Shown: positions 18,936 to 28,087, counted from the stretch's first letter. The stretch: 64,000 bases of DNA from Gemmobacter lutimaris (GCF_003570715.1 NZ_QXXQ01000002.1:586043-650042), one strand, 5' to 3'. The notes: generated from the letters alone by a model not told the origin. Program-made: numbers and translations.

Positions 18936-19904
18936 ATGGCAGATGCGGCGCAGTTTCAGGATCGGTTGCTTTCCCTCGGTCTCGCGCGGGTGTCCGAGGC
19001 GGCAGCACTTGCCTCGGCTACCCTGATCGGACGCGGCAACGAGAAGGCTGCGGATCAGGCGGCTGTCAATGCAATGCGCGATCAGCTCAACCTGCTCGAC
19101 ATCGCCGGGGTGGTGGTGATCGGCGAGGGGGAGCGTGACGAGGCCCCGATGCTGTTCATCGGTGAAGAGGTCGGCACCGGCAATGGCCCGGCGGTGGACA
19201 TCGCGCTTGACCCGCTGGAAGGCACCACGCTGACCGCCAAGGACATGCCGAACGCGCTGACCGTGATCGCCATGGCGCCGCGCGGCACGCTGCTGCACGC
19301 GCCCGATGTGTATATGGAGAAGCTGGCGATCGGGCCGGGGTATGCGCCCGACACCGTTACGCTGGACATGACCCCGGCGGAACGGGTGGAGGCGCTGGCC
19401 CGCGCCAAGGGCTGTGCGCCCGGCGATATCACCGTCTGCATTCTGGAACGTCCGCGCCATGAGGCGCTGATTGCCGAGGTGCGCGGCACCGGCGCCGCGA
19501 TCCGGCTGATTACCGATGGTGATGTGGCCGGTGTGATCCACTGTGCCGAAAGCGACAAGACCGGCATCGACATGTATATGGGCTCGGGCGGTGCACCGGA
19601 GGGCGTGCTGGCAGCCTCGGCGCTGAAATGCATGGGCGGCCAGATCTATGGACAGCTTCTGTTTCGCAACGATGACGAACGCGCCCGTGCCGCCAAGGCG
19701 GGAATCGCCGACCTGAACCGCATCTATACCCGTGACGACATGGTGACCGGCGATGTGATTTTTGCCGCAACCGGCGTCACCAATGGTTCGATCCTGTCGG
19801 GCATCAAGCGCGAGCCCGGCTGGGTAACGACCGAGACGCTTTTGATGCGGTCGAAGACCGGATCGGTGCGCCGGATGACCTATCGCAGCCCCGTCAAGGG
19901 CTAA
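18936..19904 (+). CDS. glpX: Class II fructose-1,6-bisphosphatase
   Basis: 322 residues. Dephosphorylates fructose-1,6-bisphosphate in gluconeogenesis (and sedoheptulose bisphosphate in some relatives). Metal and phosphate motifs are VIGEGERDEAPML, DIALDPLEGTT and the late GDVIFAATGVTNGSIL. Located 114 bp after hom and followed by a strong terminator, so the two may share a transcript, as is common in Rhodobacterales. Confidence 0.95.
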   Translation: MADAAQFQDRLLSLGLARVSEAAALASATLIGRGNEKAADQAAVNAMRDQLNLLDIAGVVVIGEGERDEAPMLFIGEEVGTGNGPAVDIALDPLEGTTLTAKDMPNALTVIAMAPRGTLLHAPDVYMEKLAIGPGYAPDTVTLDMTPAERVEALARAKGCAPGDITVCILERPRHEALIAEVRGTGAAIRLITDGDVAGVIHCAESDKTGIDMYMGSGGAPEGVLAASALKCMGGQIYGQLLFRNDDERARAAKAGIADLNRIYTRDDMVTGDVIFAATGVTNGSILSGIKREPGWVTTETLLMRSKTGSVRRMTYRSPVKG

Positions 19905-19918
19905 GGTTCGCTAAAGTC

Positions 19919-19950
19919 AAAAAGGCCCCCGGTTTCGGGGGCCTTTTGCA
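19919..19950 (+). terminator. Terminator after glpX
   Basis: 12-bp stem (AAAAGGCCCCCG / CGGGGGCCTTTT) with a GTTT loop, ending in TTTT, 15 bp after the glpX stop. It could act on both strands, since the facing hotdog gene ends at 19968. Confidence 0.88.
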
Positions 19951-19967
19951 TTGTGGATGTCCGGTTT

Positions 19968-20378
19968 TCACTTGTCCTCGGGGCGTAGAACCATTTGCGT
20001 CTGGACGACGAGGGCGGCCAGCTTGCCGTCGGCGCGCAGGATGCGGGTCTGCCATACCATCGTCTTGCGCCCTTTGTGCAGCGGCTCTGTCACAGCGCGG
20101 GCGGTAGTGCCAAGCGCCACCGGGCGGAAGAAGCTGGTTTTGCTTTCCACCGTCACCGTGCCGTCGCCGTCGCGCAGGTTGAGGAAGGTCGCGGTGCCGC
20201 CCATGTTGTCGGCCACACCCATGATGGCGCCGCCATGCAGGACGCCGTTACGGTTGCCCAGTGCCTCGGTCACCTCAAACTCTGCCTCCACCCTGTCAGG
20301 TGTGGCGGAAACCAGTCGCAGGCCCAGCAGGCGGGCAAAGGGCGGTTGATCGGCGGCGATGGGCGGAATGTCAGACAT
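19968..20378 (-). CDS. PaaI-type hotdog thioesterase
   Basis: 136 residues with a hotdog-fold core: NRNGVLHGGAIMGVADNMGG carries the HGG motif of PaaI-like acyl-CoA thioesterases. Substrate unknown. It is 19 kb from the phenylacetate cluster and need not be the PaaI of that pathway. The longer reading frame to 20591 overlaps gcrA, so ATG 20378 is chosen, although its ribosome-binding site is weak. Convergent with glpX. Confidence 0.85.
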   Translation of the reverse strand: MSDIPPIAADQPPFARLLGLRLVSATPDRVEAEFEVTEALGNRNGVLHGGAIMGVADNMGGTATFLNLRDGDGTVTVESKTSFFRPVALGTTARAVTEPLHKGRKTMVWQTRILRADGKLAALVVQTQMVLRPEDK

Positions 20379-20407
20379 GTGAAACTCGGGGACTGAACTG
20401 AGAAGAA

Positions 20408-20436
20408 AACGCCCGCCACCTTGCGGGGCGGGCGTT
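20408..20436 (-). terminator. Terminator after gcrA
   Basis: 10-bp stem (AACGCCCGCC / GGCGGGCGTT on the plus strand) with a 9-base loop. Read on the minus strand it is followed by GTTTTCTTCT. It separates gcrA from the thioesterase. Confidence 0.75.
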
Positions 20437-20455
20437 CGAAATTCACAAGGCCGGA

Positions 20456-21079
20456 TCAGCGGCGGCGGTCGCGCCGGGCACTCATCGGTTGGAACGCCAC
20501 GCCGACATGGGCGTCGCAATAGGGCTTGCCCGCCTGCGAAGGCAAACCGCAGAACCAGAAATCTTCGGTCGCGGGGTCGCCGATCGGCCATTTGCAGGTG
20601 CGCTCGGTCAGTTCCATCAGCGTCAGCTTGCGGGCGCGCTTTTCCACCTCGCGCACCGATGCCAGCGCTTCGGGGCTGATCTCGTTGGCCGAAGGTTGCG
20701 GCGGCAGGGGTTGACCTGCCGGAACGATGGCCTTGCGCAGCGGGATCGGGGCCGAGGGCACCGGGGCGGCTGCCGCCGGTTGCGGGGTGGGGCGCTCCGG
20801 TGCGGCGGGGCGCGGCTGTTCGGTCATACGCGGTGCGGGTTCCGGTGCGGGGGCGGGCTTCGCCGCCTCGACGCGGGGCGCGGGAGCCTCGACAACCACC
20901 TCTTCCTCGTCTTCCTTGCCGCCAGCGCCGCCGACACGGTTCGACAGGCCCAGACGGTGCACCTTGCCGATCACCGCATTGCGGGTCACGCCACCCAGCT
21001 CCTTGGCGATCTGGCTGGCGCTCTGGCCTTCAGACCACATCCTCTTGAGCGTCTCGACGCGCTCGTCAGTCCACGACAT
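20456..21079 (-). CDS. gcrA: GcrA cell-cycle transcription regulator
   Basis: 207 residues. N-terminal MSWTDERVETLKRMWSEGQS and NAVIGKVHRLGLSNR form the DNA-binding domain. A long Pro/Ala/Glu linker (about 55-140) follows, then a C-terminal sigma70-contact module with CKWPIGDP, FCGLP and YCDAHVGVAFQP. GcrA activates promoters carrying CcrM-methylated GANTC sites in alphaproteobacteria. Start ATG 21079 follows GGAG. The matching methyltransferase is not in this window. Confidence 0.96.
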   Translation of the reverse strand: MSWTDERVETLKRMWSEGQSASQIAKELGGVTRNAVIGKVHRLGLSNRVGGAGGKEDEEEVVVEAPAPRVEAAKPAPAPEPAPRMTEQPRPAAPERPTPQPAAAAPVPSAPIPLRKAIVPAGQPLPPQPSANEISPEALASVREVEKRARKLTLMELTERTCKWPIGDPATEDFWFCGLPSQAGKPYCDAHVGVAFQPMSARRDRRR

Positions 21080-21186
21080 GCTGTTCTCCGGCTTGGGTCT
21101 CCCGCGGCACGGCCGGGCGCGGGGTGGAGGCTATTTTACCTTGCCACGCAGCAGATACAAGCCGCCGTGCAGATAAGACCGCTTCG

Positions 21187-21912
21187 TCAGAGGGCGATCT
21201 GGGTAAAGCCGTCCCGCAGCGCCCTGGACCAGGCCTCGCTCATCGCGCGGAACTGTTCGTCCCCGGCCTCGATCCGCCGTCGCATACTGATCTTGCAGGC
21301 GTCACGCTCGATCACGCACATATCCAGCGGCATACCGACCGAGAGGTTGGACCGCAGCGTGGAGTCCATGCTCAGCAGCACCGCCTTCTGCGCGTCGGCC
21401 AGCGAGGTTTCGGGCCGCACCACCCGGTCGAGGATCGGTTTGCCGTATTTGTGCTCGCCGATCTGGAGGAAGGGGGTATCCTCGGTGGCCTCGATGAAAT
21501 TGCCCTCGGGATAGATGAGGAACAGCCGCATCACGCCGCCGCGCCGCTGACCTGCAACGATCATCGAGGCAGAGGCGCTCTGGCGCATCGCATTCATCTT
21601 TTCGTCCACCTCGGTGCGGACCGAGGCCAGCATGTTGCCGACAATCTCGGCCACCTTCAGCATGGTCGGCGCTTTCAGGATCGAGGTTTCGCCGTCGGCG
21701 TCGGGTTCTTCGATGGCCTCGCGCAGGCGGGCGATGGTGGTCTGCGTGACGCTGAGGCTGCCAGCCGTCATGATGGCGATGACACGCTCGCCCGGTTCTT
21801 CGAAAGTGAACATCTTGCGATAGGTCGAGATATTGTCCAGCCCGGCATTGGTCCGGGTGTCCGACAGCAGCACCATGCCTTCATTCAGCAGAAGGCCTAC
21901 GCAATAGGTCAT
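21187..21912 (-). CDS. Anbu, bacterial proteasome-like Ntn hydrolase
   Basis: 241 residues from ATG 21912 (GGAAACGAAC upstream). After removal of Met the chain starts with Thr (MTYCVGLLL), the nucleophile of proteasome-type peptidases. SDTRTNAG and the YRKMF lysine match the catalytic Asp and Lys positions. Anbu forms proteasome-like rings; its substrate is unknown. It is the last gene of the leftward ATP-grasp / alpha-E / transglutaminase / Anbu set, separated by 69 bp that contain a GC palindrome. Confidence 0.93.
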   Translation of the reverse strand: MTYCVGLLLNEGMVLLSDTRTNAGLDNISTYRKMFTFEEPGERVIAIMTAGSLSVTQTTIARLREAIEEPDADGETSILKAPTMLKVAEIVGNMLASVRTEVDEKMNAMRQSASASMIVAGQRRGGVMRLFLIYPEGNFIEATEDTPFLQIGEHKYGKPILDRVVRPETSLADAQKAVLLSMDSTLRSNLSVGMPLDMCVIERDACKISMRRRIEAGDEQFRAMSEAWSRALRDGFTQIAL

Positions 21913-21951
21913 GTTCGTTTCCGTGAGTGGCGTTTGGCGCAACACTAGGGC

Positions 21952-21969
21952 TGCGCCCGCGCGGGCGCA
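21952..21969. repeat. GC-rich palindrome between transglutaminase and anbu
   Basis: Perfect 18-bp palindrome (TGCGCCCGC followed by its reverse complement) in the 69-bp gap. There is no T-run, so it is not a standard terminator. It may form an RNA hairpin or be a protein site. Confidence 0.5.
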
Positions 21970-21981
21970 ACCACCGCTTCG

Positions 21982-22806
21982 TCACTGCTGTTCCTGCTGC
22001 TGGCCCTGCGTGCAGACGGCCACGCGCACTGCCATGGTTTCGGCGCCGGGACCGCGCGCGATGCCGCGGATCGGCGCCGCATCCTGTGCGTCGAAGCCGG
22101 AGGAAAGCCGGATGTAGCGTTCATCCGGGCAGCAGGCATTGGCCGGATCGAAACCGACCCATCCCAGACCGGGCAACCAGATTTCGGCCCAGGCATGGGC
22201 GGCCTCATGCGCCTTGCCCTCGGCATCCGCGAACAGGTAGCCCGAGACATAGCGCGCTGGCATCCCCCGGTGCCGTGCAATGGCGATCAGGGCATGGGCG
22301 TGATCCTGACAGACGCCTTCGCCCAGACCCAGTGCCTCGGCGGCTGTGGTATGCGCCTCGGTCACGCCGGGGCGATAGGCAATCGCCTCTGCCACGGCAG
22401 CGGAAAGGCGGTGCGCGGCTTCCAGCGGGCCGTCGGCGCCCTCGGCGGCTTCGGACAGGTCGATCAGCGCGGTATCGACGCGGGTGGGCAGGGTGTCGCG
22501 CAGATAGACCTCGGGGCGCACCGTCTCGCGGTGGCCGCGCAGCACGCCTGCGAGGTCACGGGTATCGACCGTGCCGGTGACCTGCACCAGAATTTCACTG
22601 ACCGGGCCGATGACGGACCAGGCGCTGATCCGGTCGCCCGCGCCGTCGCGGAAGCTGCCGCCCTGAAGCCCGTCTGTGACGGTAACCTTCCAGTCCAGCA
22701 CGGTCTGCCCTTCGAACACCGAAGGCGTCAGGCGGTGGCTTTGCACCACACCGCGCACGGGCGCGGCATAGCGGTAACAGGTGACATGATCGACGGTCAG
22801 ACGCAT
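21982..22806 (-). CDS. Transglutaminase-like cysteine peptidase
   Basis: 274 residues. The N-terminal bacterial transglutaminase-like domain starts MRLTVDHVTCYRYAAPV. The catalytic core has Cys in GEGVCQDHAHALI, His in AAHAWAEIWLPGLGWVGFDP and the following Asp. It probably hydrolyses or ligates amide bonds on a peptide substrate. Its ATG shares one base with the alpha-E stop, indicating strict coupling within the Anbu-associated operon. Confidence 0.9.
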   Translation of the reverse strand: MRLTVDHVTCYRYAAPVRGVVQSHRLTPSVFEGQTVLDWKVTVTDGLQGGSFRDGAGDRISAWSVIGPVSEILVQVTGTVDTRDLAGVLRGHRETVRPEVYLRDTLPTRVDTALIDLSEAAEGADGPLEAAHRLSAAVAEAIAYRPGVTEAHTTAAEALGLGEGVCQDHAHALIAIARHRGMPARYVSGYLFADAEGKAHEAAHAWAEIWLPGLGWVGFDPANACCPDERYIRLSSGFDAQDAAPIRGIARGPGAETMAVRVAVCTQGQQQEQQ

Positions 22807-23759
22807 CAGCGCAGATCCCCGCTCAGATAAGATTCATGGATGGCAGTGCCCAGTTCGGCGGAATCACGGATGAACCGCGACAGAAACTCGTGCAGCCCCT
22901 CGTCGAAAATCGCCTCGACATTGGTGGTTTCCAGCTCGTTCAGCATGGCGGTGGCCTTGCCCTGCGCGGGCATGGTCCGGCCATAGGCCTTGGCCAGCCG
23001 CGTCAGGTGGTTGCCTACCCCGGAAACACAGGTGATGAGCGAGCGTGGGCTTTGCGGATTCAGGATCAGGAAATCCGCAATCTTGGCCGCCGTCACCTCG
23101 CCACCATAGGCCCAGTGGAAGGCGCGATGCGCACCCATGGCCCGCAGAAGCGTCGTCCATTGATAATTGTCGAGTCCCGAGCCCACGAATTCGATGCGGG
23201 GCAGCAGGACGTAGTATTTCACATCCAGCATCCGGGCGGTGTTGTCGCCGCGTTCCAGATAATAGCCGATATTCAGGAAGTTGTAGCCGTCATTGCGTAG
23301 CAGCGTCGCGTCTATGGCGCCGCGCACCATGGCGGTGTGGCGCATCACCCATTCGGTCAGGCGGCTGAGCTCCAGCTCGCTGCGCGGGGTGCGTTCCAGT
23401 TGCCGCAACTCCTGAAAGGCGGTGTTCAGCGCGTCCCAGACCTGGCTGGTCAGCGCGGTGCGCACGATGCGGCCGTTTTCCCGCGCCGCCGTGATGCAGC
23501 TTGCCACGGAAGAGGGGTTGTCGCGGTCGAAGAACAGCCAGCTTTCAAGGTTGCGCTGCACCGGGTCACCGTATTTGTGCGAAAACCCGTTGGCCGTGCC
23601 CGAGGATTGCAGCAGGCTGTCCCATTCGTTGCGATAGCCATGGGTGGAGGGCATCAGCGTGATGCGCGACCCCACTTCCAGCAGCCGCGCCGCAATGTCG
23701 GCGCGTTCCATATAGCGGGCGATCCAGTAGAGGTTGTCTGCGGTTCTGCTCAGCATCAA
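22806..23759 (-). CDS. Alpha-E domain protein (DUF403)
   Basis: 317-residue, almost entirely helical protein beginning MLSRTADNLYWIARYMERADIAARLLEV, the hallmark of the alpha-E family. Internal NIGYYLERGDNTARMLDVKYY repeats the ER(A/G)D motif. Biochemical role unknown; it consistently accompanies the circularly permuted ATP-grasp protein and the transglutaminase. Gap to the upstream ATP-grasp gene is 3 bp. Confidence 0.92.
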   Translation of the reverse strand: MMLSRTADNLYWIARYMERADIAARLLEVGSRITLMPSTHGYRNEWDSLLQSSGTANGFSHKYGDPVQRNLESWLFFDRDNPSSVASCITAARENGRIVRTALTSQVWDALNTAFQELRQLERTPRSELELSRLTEWVMRHTAMVRGAIDATLLRNDGYNFLNIGYYLERGDNTARMLDVKYYVLLPRIEFVGSGLDNYQWTTLLRAMGAHRAFHWAYGGEVTAAKIADFLILNPQSPRSLITCVSGVGNHLTRLAKAYGRTMPAQGKATAMLNELETTNVEAIFDEGLHEFLSRFIRDSAELGTAIHESYLSGDLR

Positions 23760-23762
23760 TGA

Positions 23763-25175
23763 TTACTCCGCCAGCACCCAGGTATCCTTGACCCCGCCGC
23801 CCTGAGACGAGTTCACCACAAGGCTGCCGTCTTTCAGTGCCACGCGGGTCAGCGCGCCGGGCACGAGGTCTATGCTTTCGCCGACAAGGCAATAGGGGCG
23901 CAGGTCCACATGGCGCGGCGCGATGCCTTCGGCCACGAAAGTCGGCGTCGTGGACAGCGCGAGCGTCGGCTGGGCGATGTAATTGTCGGGATCGTCAAGG
24001 ATTTTCAGCCGGAACGCCTCGACCTCGGCCTTGGTGGATTTCGGCCCGACCAGCATGCCGTAACCGCCCGACCCATGCACCTCTTTCACGACCAGTTCGG
24101 GCAGGTTGTCGAGCACATATTTCAGGTCATCCGCCTTCCCGCATTGCCAGGTCGGCACGTTGTTCAGGATCGGCTCTTCCCCCAGATAGAAGCGCACCAT
24201 TTCGGGGACGAAAGTGTAGACCGCCTTGTCATCCGCCACGCCCGCACCGGGGGCCGAGCAGATCGCCACCCCGCCGGAGCGGTAGACATCCATCAGCCCC
24301 GGCACACCCAGCATGGAATCCGGGCGGAAGCAGAGCGGGTCGATGAAGGCATCGTCGATGCGGCGATAGATCACATCCACCTTCTTCGGGCCTTCGGTGG
24401 TGCGCATCCAGACAAATTCGCCTTCCACGAACAGATCCTGCCCTTCCACCAGCTCGACCCCCATCAGATCGGCAAGGAAGCTGTGTTCGTAATAGGCGCT
24501 GTTGAAATGGCCAGGGGTCAGCAGCACAACGCGCGGCTCACCCGTGCATTTCGCGGGTGCGACCGAGGCGAGTGTGCGGCGCAGCCTTTCGCTGTAGCTG
24601 TCAACCGGCTGGATCCGGTTTTCGCGGAACAGATCGGGGAACATTCGCATCATGATTTCGCGGTTTTCCAGCATGTAGCTGACACCGGAGGGTGTGCGGC
24701 AGTTGTCTTCCAGCACAAAAAACTCGTCCGGCCCGGTGCGCACGAGGTCGATGCCGACGATGTGGCTGTAAACCCCCTTGGGCGGCACGAAGCCGACGAC
24801 GGCCTTTTCGTAAGCCTCGTTTTCATACACCAGACGTGCCGGGATGCGCCCGGCCTTCACGATCTCGCCCCGGCCATAGACATCGGCAAGGAACATGTTC
24901 AGCGCCCGCGCCCGCTGTTTGATACCGCGTTCCAGACGTGTCCATTCGGCGGCGGTGAAGACGCGGGGAAACATGTCGAAGGGGATCAGGCGATCCGGGT
25001 CGCCGCCTTCGCCATAGACCGCGAAAGTGATGCCGATGCGGCGAAACAGGGTTTCGGCCTCGGCCTGCTTCATCTGCCTGAGCTCGGCCGGCATTTGCCG
25101 CATCCAGTCTTCCAGCCGCGCATAAGGTGCGCGGACTGCGCCATTATCATACATTTCGTTGAAATAGGTCGTCAC
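23763..25175 (-). CDS. Circularly permuted ATP-grasp protein (DUF404/DUF407 type)
   Basis: 470 residues. Typical segments are YFNEMYDNGAVRAPY at the N-terminus, DLVRTGPDEFFVLEDNCRTPSGVSYMLENR (ATP-grasp-like acidic residues) and VVKEVHGSGGYGMLVGP. The family is predicted to make an amide or peptide bond on an unknown substrate. The start is GTG 25175, preceded by GGGGGC at 6 bp; this makes the protein begin just before the conserved TTYFNEM. First gene of the four-gene unit ending with Anbu. Confidence 0.9.
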   Translation of the reverse strand: MTTYFNEMYDNGAVRAPYARLEDWMRQMPAELRQMKQAEAETLFRRIGITFAVYGEGGDPDRLIPFDMFPRVFTAAEWTRLERGIKQRARALNMFLADVYGRGEIVKAGRIPARLVYENEAYEKAVVGFVPPKGVYSHIVGIDLVRTGPDEFFVLEDNCRTPSGVSYMLENREIMMRMFPDLFRENRIQPVDSYSERLRRTLASVAPAKCTGEPRVVLLTPGHFNSAYYEHSFLADLMGVELVEGQDLFVEGEFVWMRTTEGPKKVDVIYRRIDDAFIDPLCFRPDSMLGVPGLMDVYRSGGVAICSAPGAGVADDKAVYTFVPEMVRFYLGEEPILNNVPTWQCGKADDLKYVLDNLPELVVKEVHGSGGYGMLVGPKSTKAEVEAFRLKILDDPDNYIAQPTLALSTTPTFVAEGIAPRHVDLRPYCLVGESIDLVPGALTRVALKDGSLVVNSSQGGGVKDTWVLAE

Positions 25176-25466
25176 CGAAGCGCCCCCGATCTTGCTGATT
25201 TCAGTTAAGCGCCGCCCCGTCGGACATGAAAGCGGAGGTGGCGGTTTTCGCGGCAAAAAATCGGGAAACCTGCCGGTAACGGGGTCATTTGCTTATATTT
25301 TGTGCGAAACTGGCGGAAAATCAGGGTTCAAAGCCTTTCGAATAACCGAATCCGCCTTTGCAGGGCATGAGTAGCCGCCAAGATTTGGCGCCTTCTGGCG
25401 GGGCGGAGGGTTGCGCTTGCACCTCCCGCGAACCTAGATGAGGACAAACATGATCGAGGTTTCCCC
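25176..25466. other. Divergent promoter region, ATP-grasp operon and pepF
   Basis: 291 bp between two divergent starts. It holds an AT-rich patch around 25285-25325 (TTGCTTATATTTTG) that could supply promoters. The only ORF (25192-25374) has no ribosome-binding site or recognisable content. No clear operator was found. Confidence 0.5.
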
Positions 25467-27293
25467 ATGACACTTCCGCTTCCTTCGCCGGTTTTCGATG
25501 CCAATGCCGCCGGGGGTGGGCTTGGCAATCTGCCGGAATGGGATCTGACCGATCTTTATCCCGCGCCGGACGCGCCTGAGGTGGCCCGCGACATGGCCTG
25601 GCTGGAAAAAGCCTGTGCCGATTTCGCGGCGGCCTATGAAGGCAAGCTTGCGGGCCTCGATGCTGCCGGGCTGCTGTCTTGTGTGCAGGAATACGAGGCA
25701 ATCGACGTGATCGCCGGGCGCCTGATGTCCTACGCCGGGTTGCGCTACTATCAGAACACCATGGACAGCGAACGCGCCAAGTTCATGGCCGATGCGCAGG
25801 ACCGCGTGACCACCTTCACCACGCCGCTGGTGTTCTTCAGCCTGGAGTTCAACCGTCTGGAAGATGCGGCGCTGGACCGGCTGCTGGCCGCCAATGCCGA
25901 TCTGGCCCGCTACAAGCCGGTGTTCGACCGGATGCGTGCCATGCGCCCACACCAGCTTTCGGACGAGCTGGAGCGCTTCCTGCATGACGAAAGCGTTGTC
26001 GGCGCTTCGGCCTGGAACAAGCTGTTCGACGAGACGATGGCGGGCCTGATGTTCAAGGTCGCGGGCGAGGAGGAGGAGCTGAACCTCGAAGCCACGCTGA
26101 ACCTGCTGACCGATACCGACCGCGCGAAACGTGAGGCGGCGGCACGGTCGCTGGCCGAGGTCTTTGACCGGCACATCAAGCTGTTTGCGCGGGTGCATAA
26201 CACGCTGGCCAAGGAAAAGGAAATCCATGACCGCTGGCGCAAGATGCCCAGCCCACAGCACGGCCGCCATCTGTCGAACCATGTGGAACCCGAGGTGGTG
26301 CAGGCCCTGCGCGACGCCGTGGTCGCCGCCTATCCCAAGCTCAGCCACCGCTACTATGCGCTGAAGGCGAAATGGCTGGGTCTCGACCGGCTGCAAGTCT
26401 GGGACCGCAACGCGCCGCTGCCAATCGAACAGCCGAAAACCGTGGACTGGGATACCGCACGCAAGACGGTTTCCGATGCCTATGCCGCCTTTTCGCCACG
26501 TCTGGCCGAACTGGCCGAGCCGTTCTTCACGCAGGGCTGGATCGACGCGGGTGTGAAGCCCGGCAAGGCCCCCGGTGCCTTCGCGCATCCGACCGTCACC
26601 ACCGTGCATCCCTATGTGATGCTGAATTACCTCGGCAAACCGCGCGATGTGATGACGCTGGCGCATGAACTGGGGCATGGCGTGCATCAGCGGCTGGCGG
26701 CGGCACAGGGGGAGTTGTTGTCCTCCACCCCGCTGACGCTGGCCGAAACCGCCAGTGTGTTTGGCGAGATGCTGACCTTCCGCAAGCTTCTGGACGGAGC
26801 CAGAACCCCGGCCGAGCGCAAGACCTTGCTGGCCGGAAAGGTCGAGGACATGATCAATACGGTCGTGCGCCAGATCGCCTTCTATGATTTCGAATGCAAG
26901 CTCCACGCGGCGCGGGCGGAAGGGGAACTGACCCCCGACGACATCAATGCCCTGTGGATGAGCGTACAGGCCGAAAGCCTTGGCCCGGCCTTCGATTTCA
27001 TGGATGGGTATGAGACCTTCTGGGCCTATATCCCGCATTTCGTGCATTCGCCGTTCTACGTCTATGCGTATGCTTTCGGTGACGGGTTGGTGAACGCGCT
27101 TTACGCGGCCTATGCCGATGGTCTGCCGGAGTTTCAGGAGAAGTATTTCGATCTGCTGAAGGCGGGCGGCTCGAAGCACCACAAGGAACTGCTGGCACCC
27201 TTCGGGCTGGATCTGTCTGATCCCGGTTTCTGGCAGAAGGGGCTCGACATGATCGCGGGCTTCATTGACGAGCTTGAGGCGATGGAAGCCTGA
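25467..27293 (+). CDS. pepF: Oligoendopeptidase F, M3 family
   Basis: 608-residue cytosolic zinc metallopeptidase that degrades short peptides. The HExxH zinc motif is in TLAHELGHGVHQRLA (near residue 400), with the third ligand expected in TLAETASVFGEML. The M3 C-terminus (FYVYAYAFGDGLVNALY) is intact. Start ATG follows GAGG with 7-bp spacing. It is divergent from the Anbu-associated operon; a functional link is possible but only positional. Confidence 0.94.
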   Translation: MTLPLPSPVFDANAAGGGLGNLPEWDLTDLYPAPDAPEVARDMAWLEKACADFAAAYEGKLAGLDAAGLLSCVQEYEAIDVIAGRLMSYAGLRYYQNTMDSERAKFMADAQDRVTTFTTPLVFFSLEFNRLEDAALDRLLAANADLARYKPVFDRMRAMRPHQLSDELERFLHDESVVGASAWNKLFDETMAGLMFKVAGEEEELNLEATLNLLTDTDRAKREAAARSLAEVFDRHIKLFARVHNTLAKEKEIHDRWRKMPSPQHGRHLSNHVEPEVVQALRDAVVAAYPKLSHRYYALKAKWLGLDRLQVWDRNAPLPIEQPKTVDWDTARKTVSDAYAAFSPRLAELAEPFFTQGWIDAGVKPGKAPGAFAHPTVTTVHPYVMLNYLGKPRDVMTLAHELGHGVHQRLAAAQGELLSSTPLTLAETASVFGEMLTFRKLLDGARTPAERKTLLAGKVEDMINTVVRQIAFYDFECKLHAARAEGELTPDDINALWMSVQAESLGPAFDFMDGYETFWAYIPHFVHSPFYVYAYAFGDGLVNALYAAYADGLPEFQEKYFDLLKAGGSKHHKELLAPFGLDLSDPGFWQKGLDMIAGFIDELEAMEA

Positions 27294-27298
27294 TCCTG

Positions 27299-27326
27299 AA
27301 CCGGCCCTTCGGGGCCGGTTTTCATT
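27299..27326 (+). terminator. Terminator after pepF
   Basis: 9-bp stem (AACCGGCCC / GGGCCGGTT) with a UUCG-type tetraloop followed by TTCATTT. Confidence 0.85.
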
Positions 27327-27334
27327 TGTGGTCG

Positions 27335-27703
27335 TCAGAAATGTGCTTTGGGCTCATCGGGTTTGCCCGCCGCCACAGCGAGCAACCCGCCGACAAGGCA
27401 GAAGCCGATCGGGAACATGGTGAAGACGCCAAAGCCGAAGGCGAGGTAGATCAGACCCGCGGACAACAGCATCAGAATGCCACCCCATAGCGCGCGCGCC
27501 CGCGCCATTGCGCCCCCCGCAATGGCCAGCAACGGGGCAAGGAAGCTGGCGATGCGGATGGTCTGCGCGTTCTCGAACTGGCCGAACATACGCCCGACCT
27601 CGGCGTGATTCTGAACGACCTCAGTATAGCCGAAGCTGAAAAACCCGACGATCATGGCGAACAGGCCGCCGATCAATCCCAATACCAGAGCGGCGTTGCG
27701 CAT
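27335..27703 (-). CDS. Hypothetical four-helix membrane protein
   Basis: 122 residues with four hydrophobic segments: residues 4-25, 48-68 (ASFLAPLLAIAGGAMARARA), 72-92 and 96-112. Short charged C-terminus KPDEPKAHF. I do not recognise a named family with confidence. It lies convergent with pepF and upstream of nothing obvious; the next leftward-reading gene is the complex I subunit 72 bp upstream, so a small two-gene unit is possible. Confidence 0.7.
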   Translation of the reverse strand: MRNAALVLGLIGGLFAMIVGFFSFGYTEVVQNHAEVGRMFGQFENAQTIRIASFLAPLLAIAGGAMARARALWGGILMLLSAGLIYLAFGFGVFTMFPIGFCLVGGLLAVAAGKPDEPKAHF

Positions 27704-27775
27704 GGCCTGTCCTTTGCTTCGGTCCGGGGAGACACATGGGACCGGCCGAGCGCCCGGTCAAGGGCGCGGCAGGAG

Positions 27776-28087
27776 TCAGTGCGTCCAGGCGCTGCGGCGG
27801 TTGGTGGCGAAATTCTCACCATAGCCCATAGGGCGCACGTTGGGCTTGCGTTTGTGCGTTTCCAGCACGTCGAATTCGATCCCGTTTTCACGGGCGTATT
27901 CTTCGGCGGCTTCACGGCTGTCGAAGCGCAGCTTGACCTGAGTGGTGGTGTCGGTCGTCGAGGTCCAGCCCATCAGCGGATCGACCTCACGCGCGCTGGC
28001 CTGAGCGAATTCCAGCACCCAGCCCTTTGTCTTGGCAGTGCCCGATTGCATGGCGTTGCGGGCGGGCTGGTAGATGCGTGCGCGCAT
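27776..28087 (-). CDS. NDUFS4-type complex I accessory subunit
   Basis: 103 residues from ATG 28087 (AAGGAG upstream). Segments [55 protein letters not shown] and the C-terminal [19 protein letters not shown] match the alphaproteobacterial/mitochondrial NADH dehydrogenase accessory subunit (NDUFS4 / ETC_C1). It stabilises the NADH-oxidising module of respiratory complex I. The nuo operon is not in this window. Confidence 0.92.
   Translation of the reverse strand: MRARIYQPARNAMQSGTAKTKGWVLEFAQASAREVDPLMGWTSTTDTTTQVKLRFDSREAAEEYARENGIEFDVLETHKRKPNVRPMGYGENFATNRRSAWTH

Noticed and set aside
25192..25374. 60-codon plus-strand ORF before pepF
   Set aside because: No ribosome-binding site, no conserved pattern, and it overlaps the divergent promoter region.
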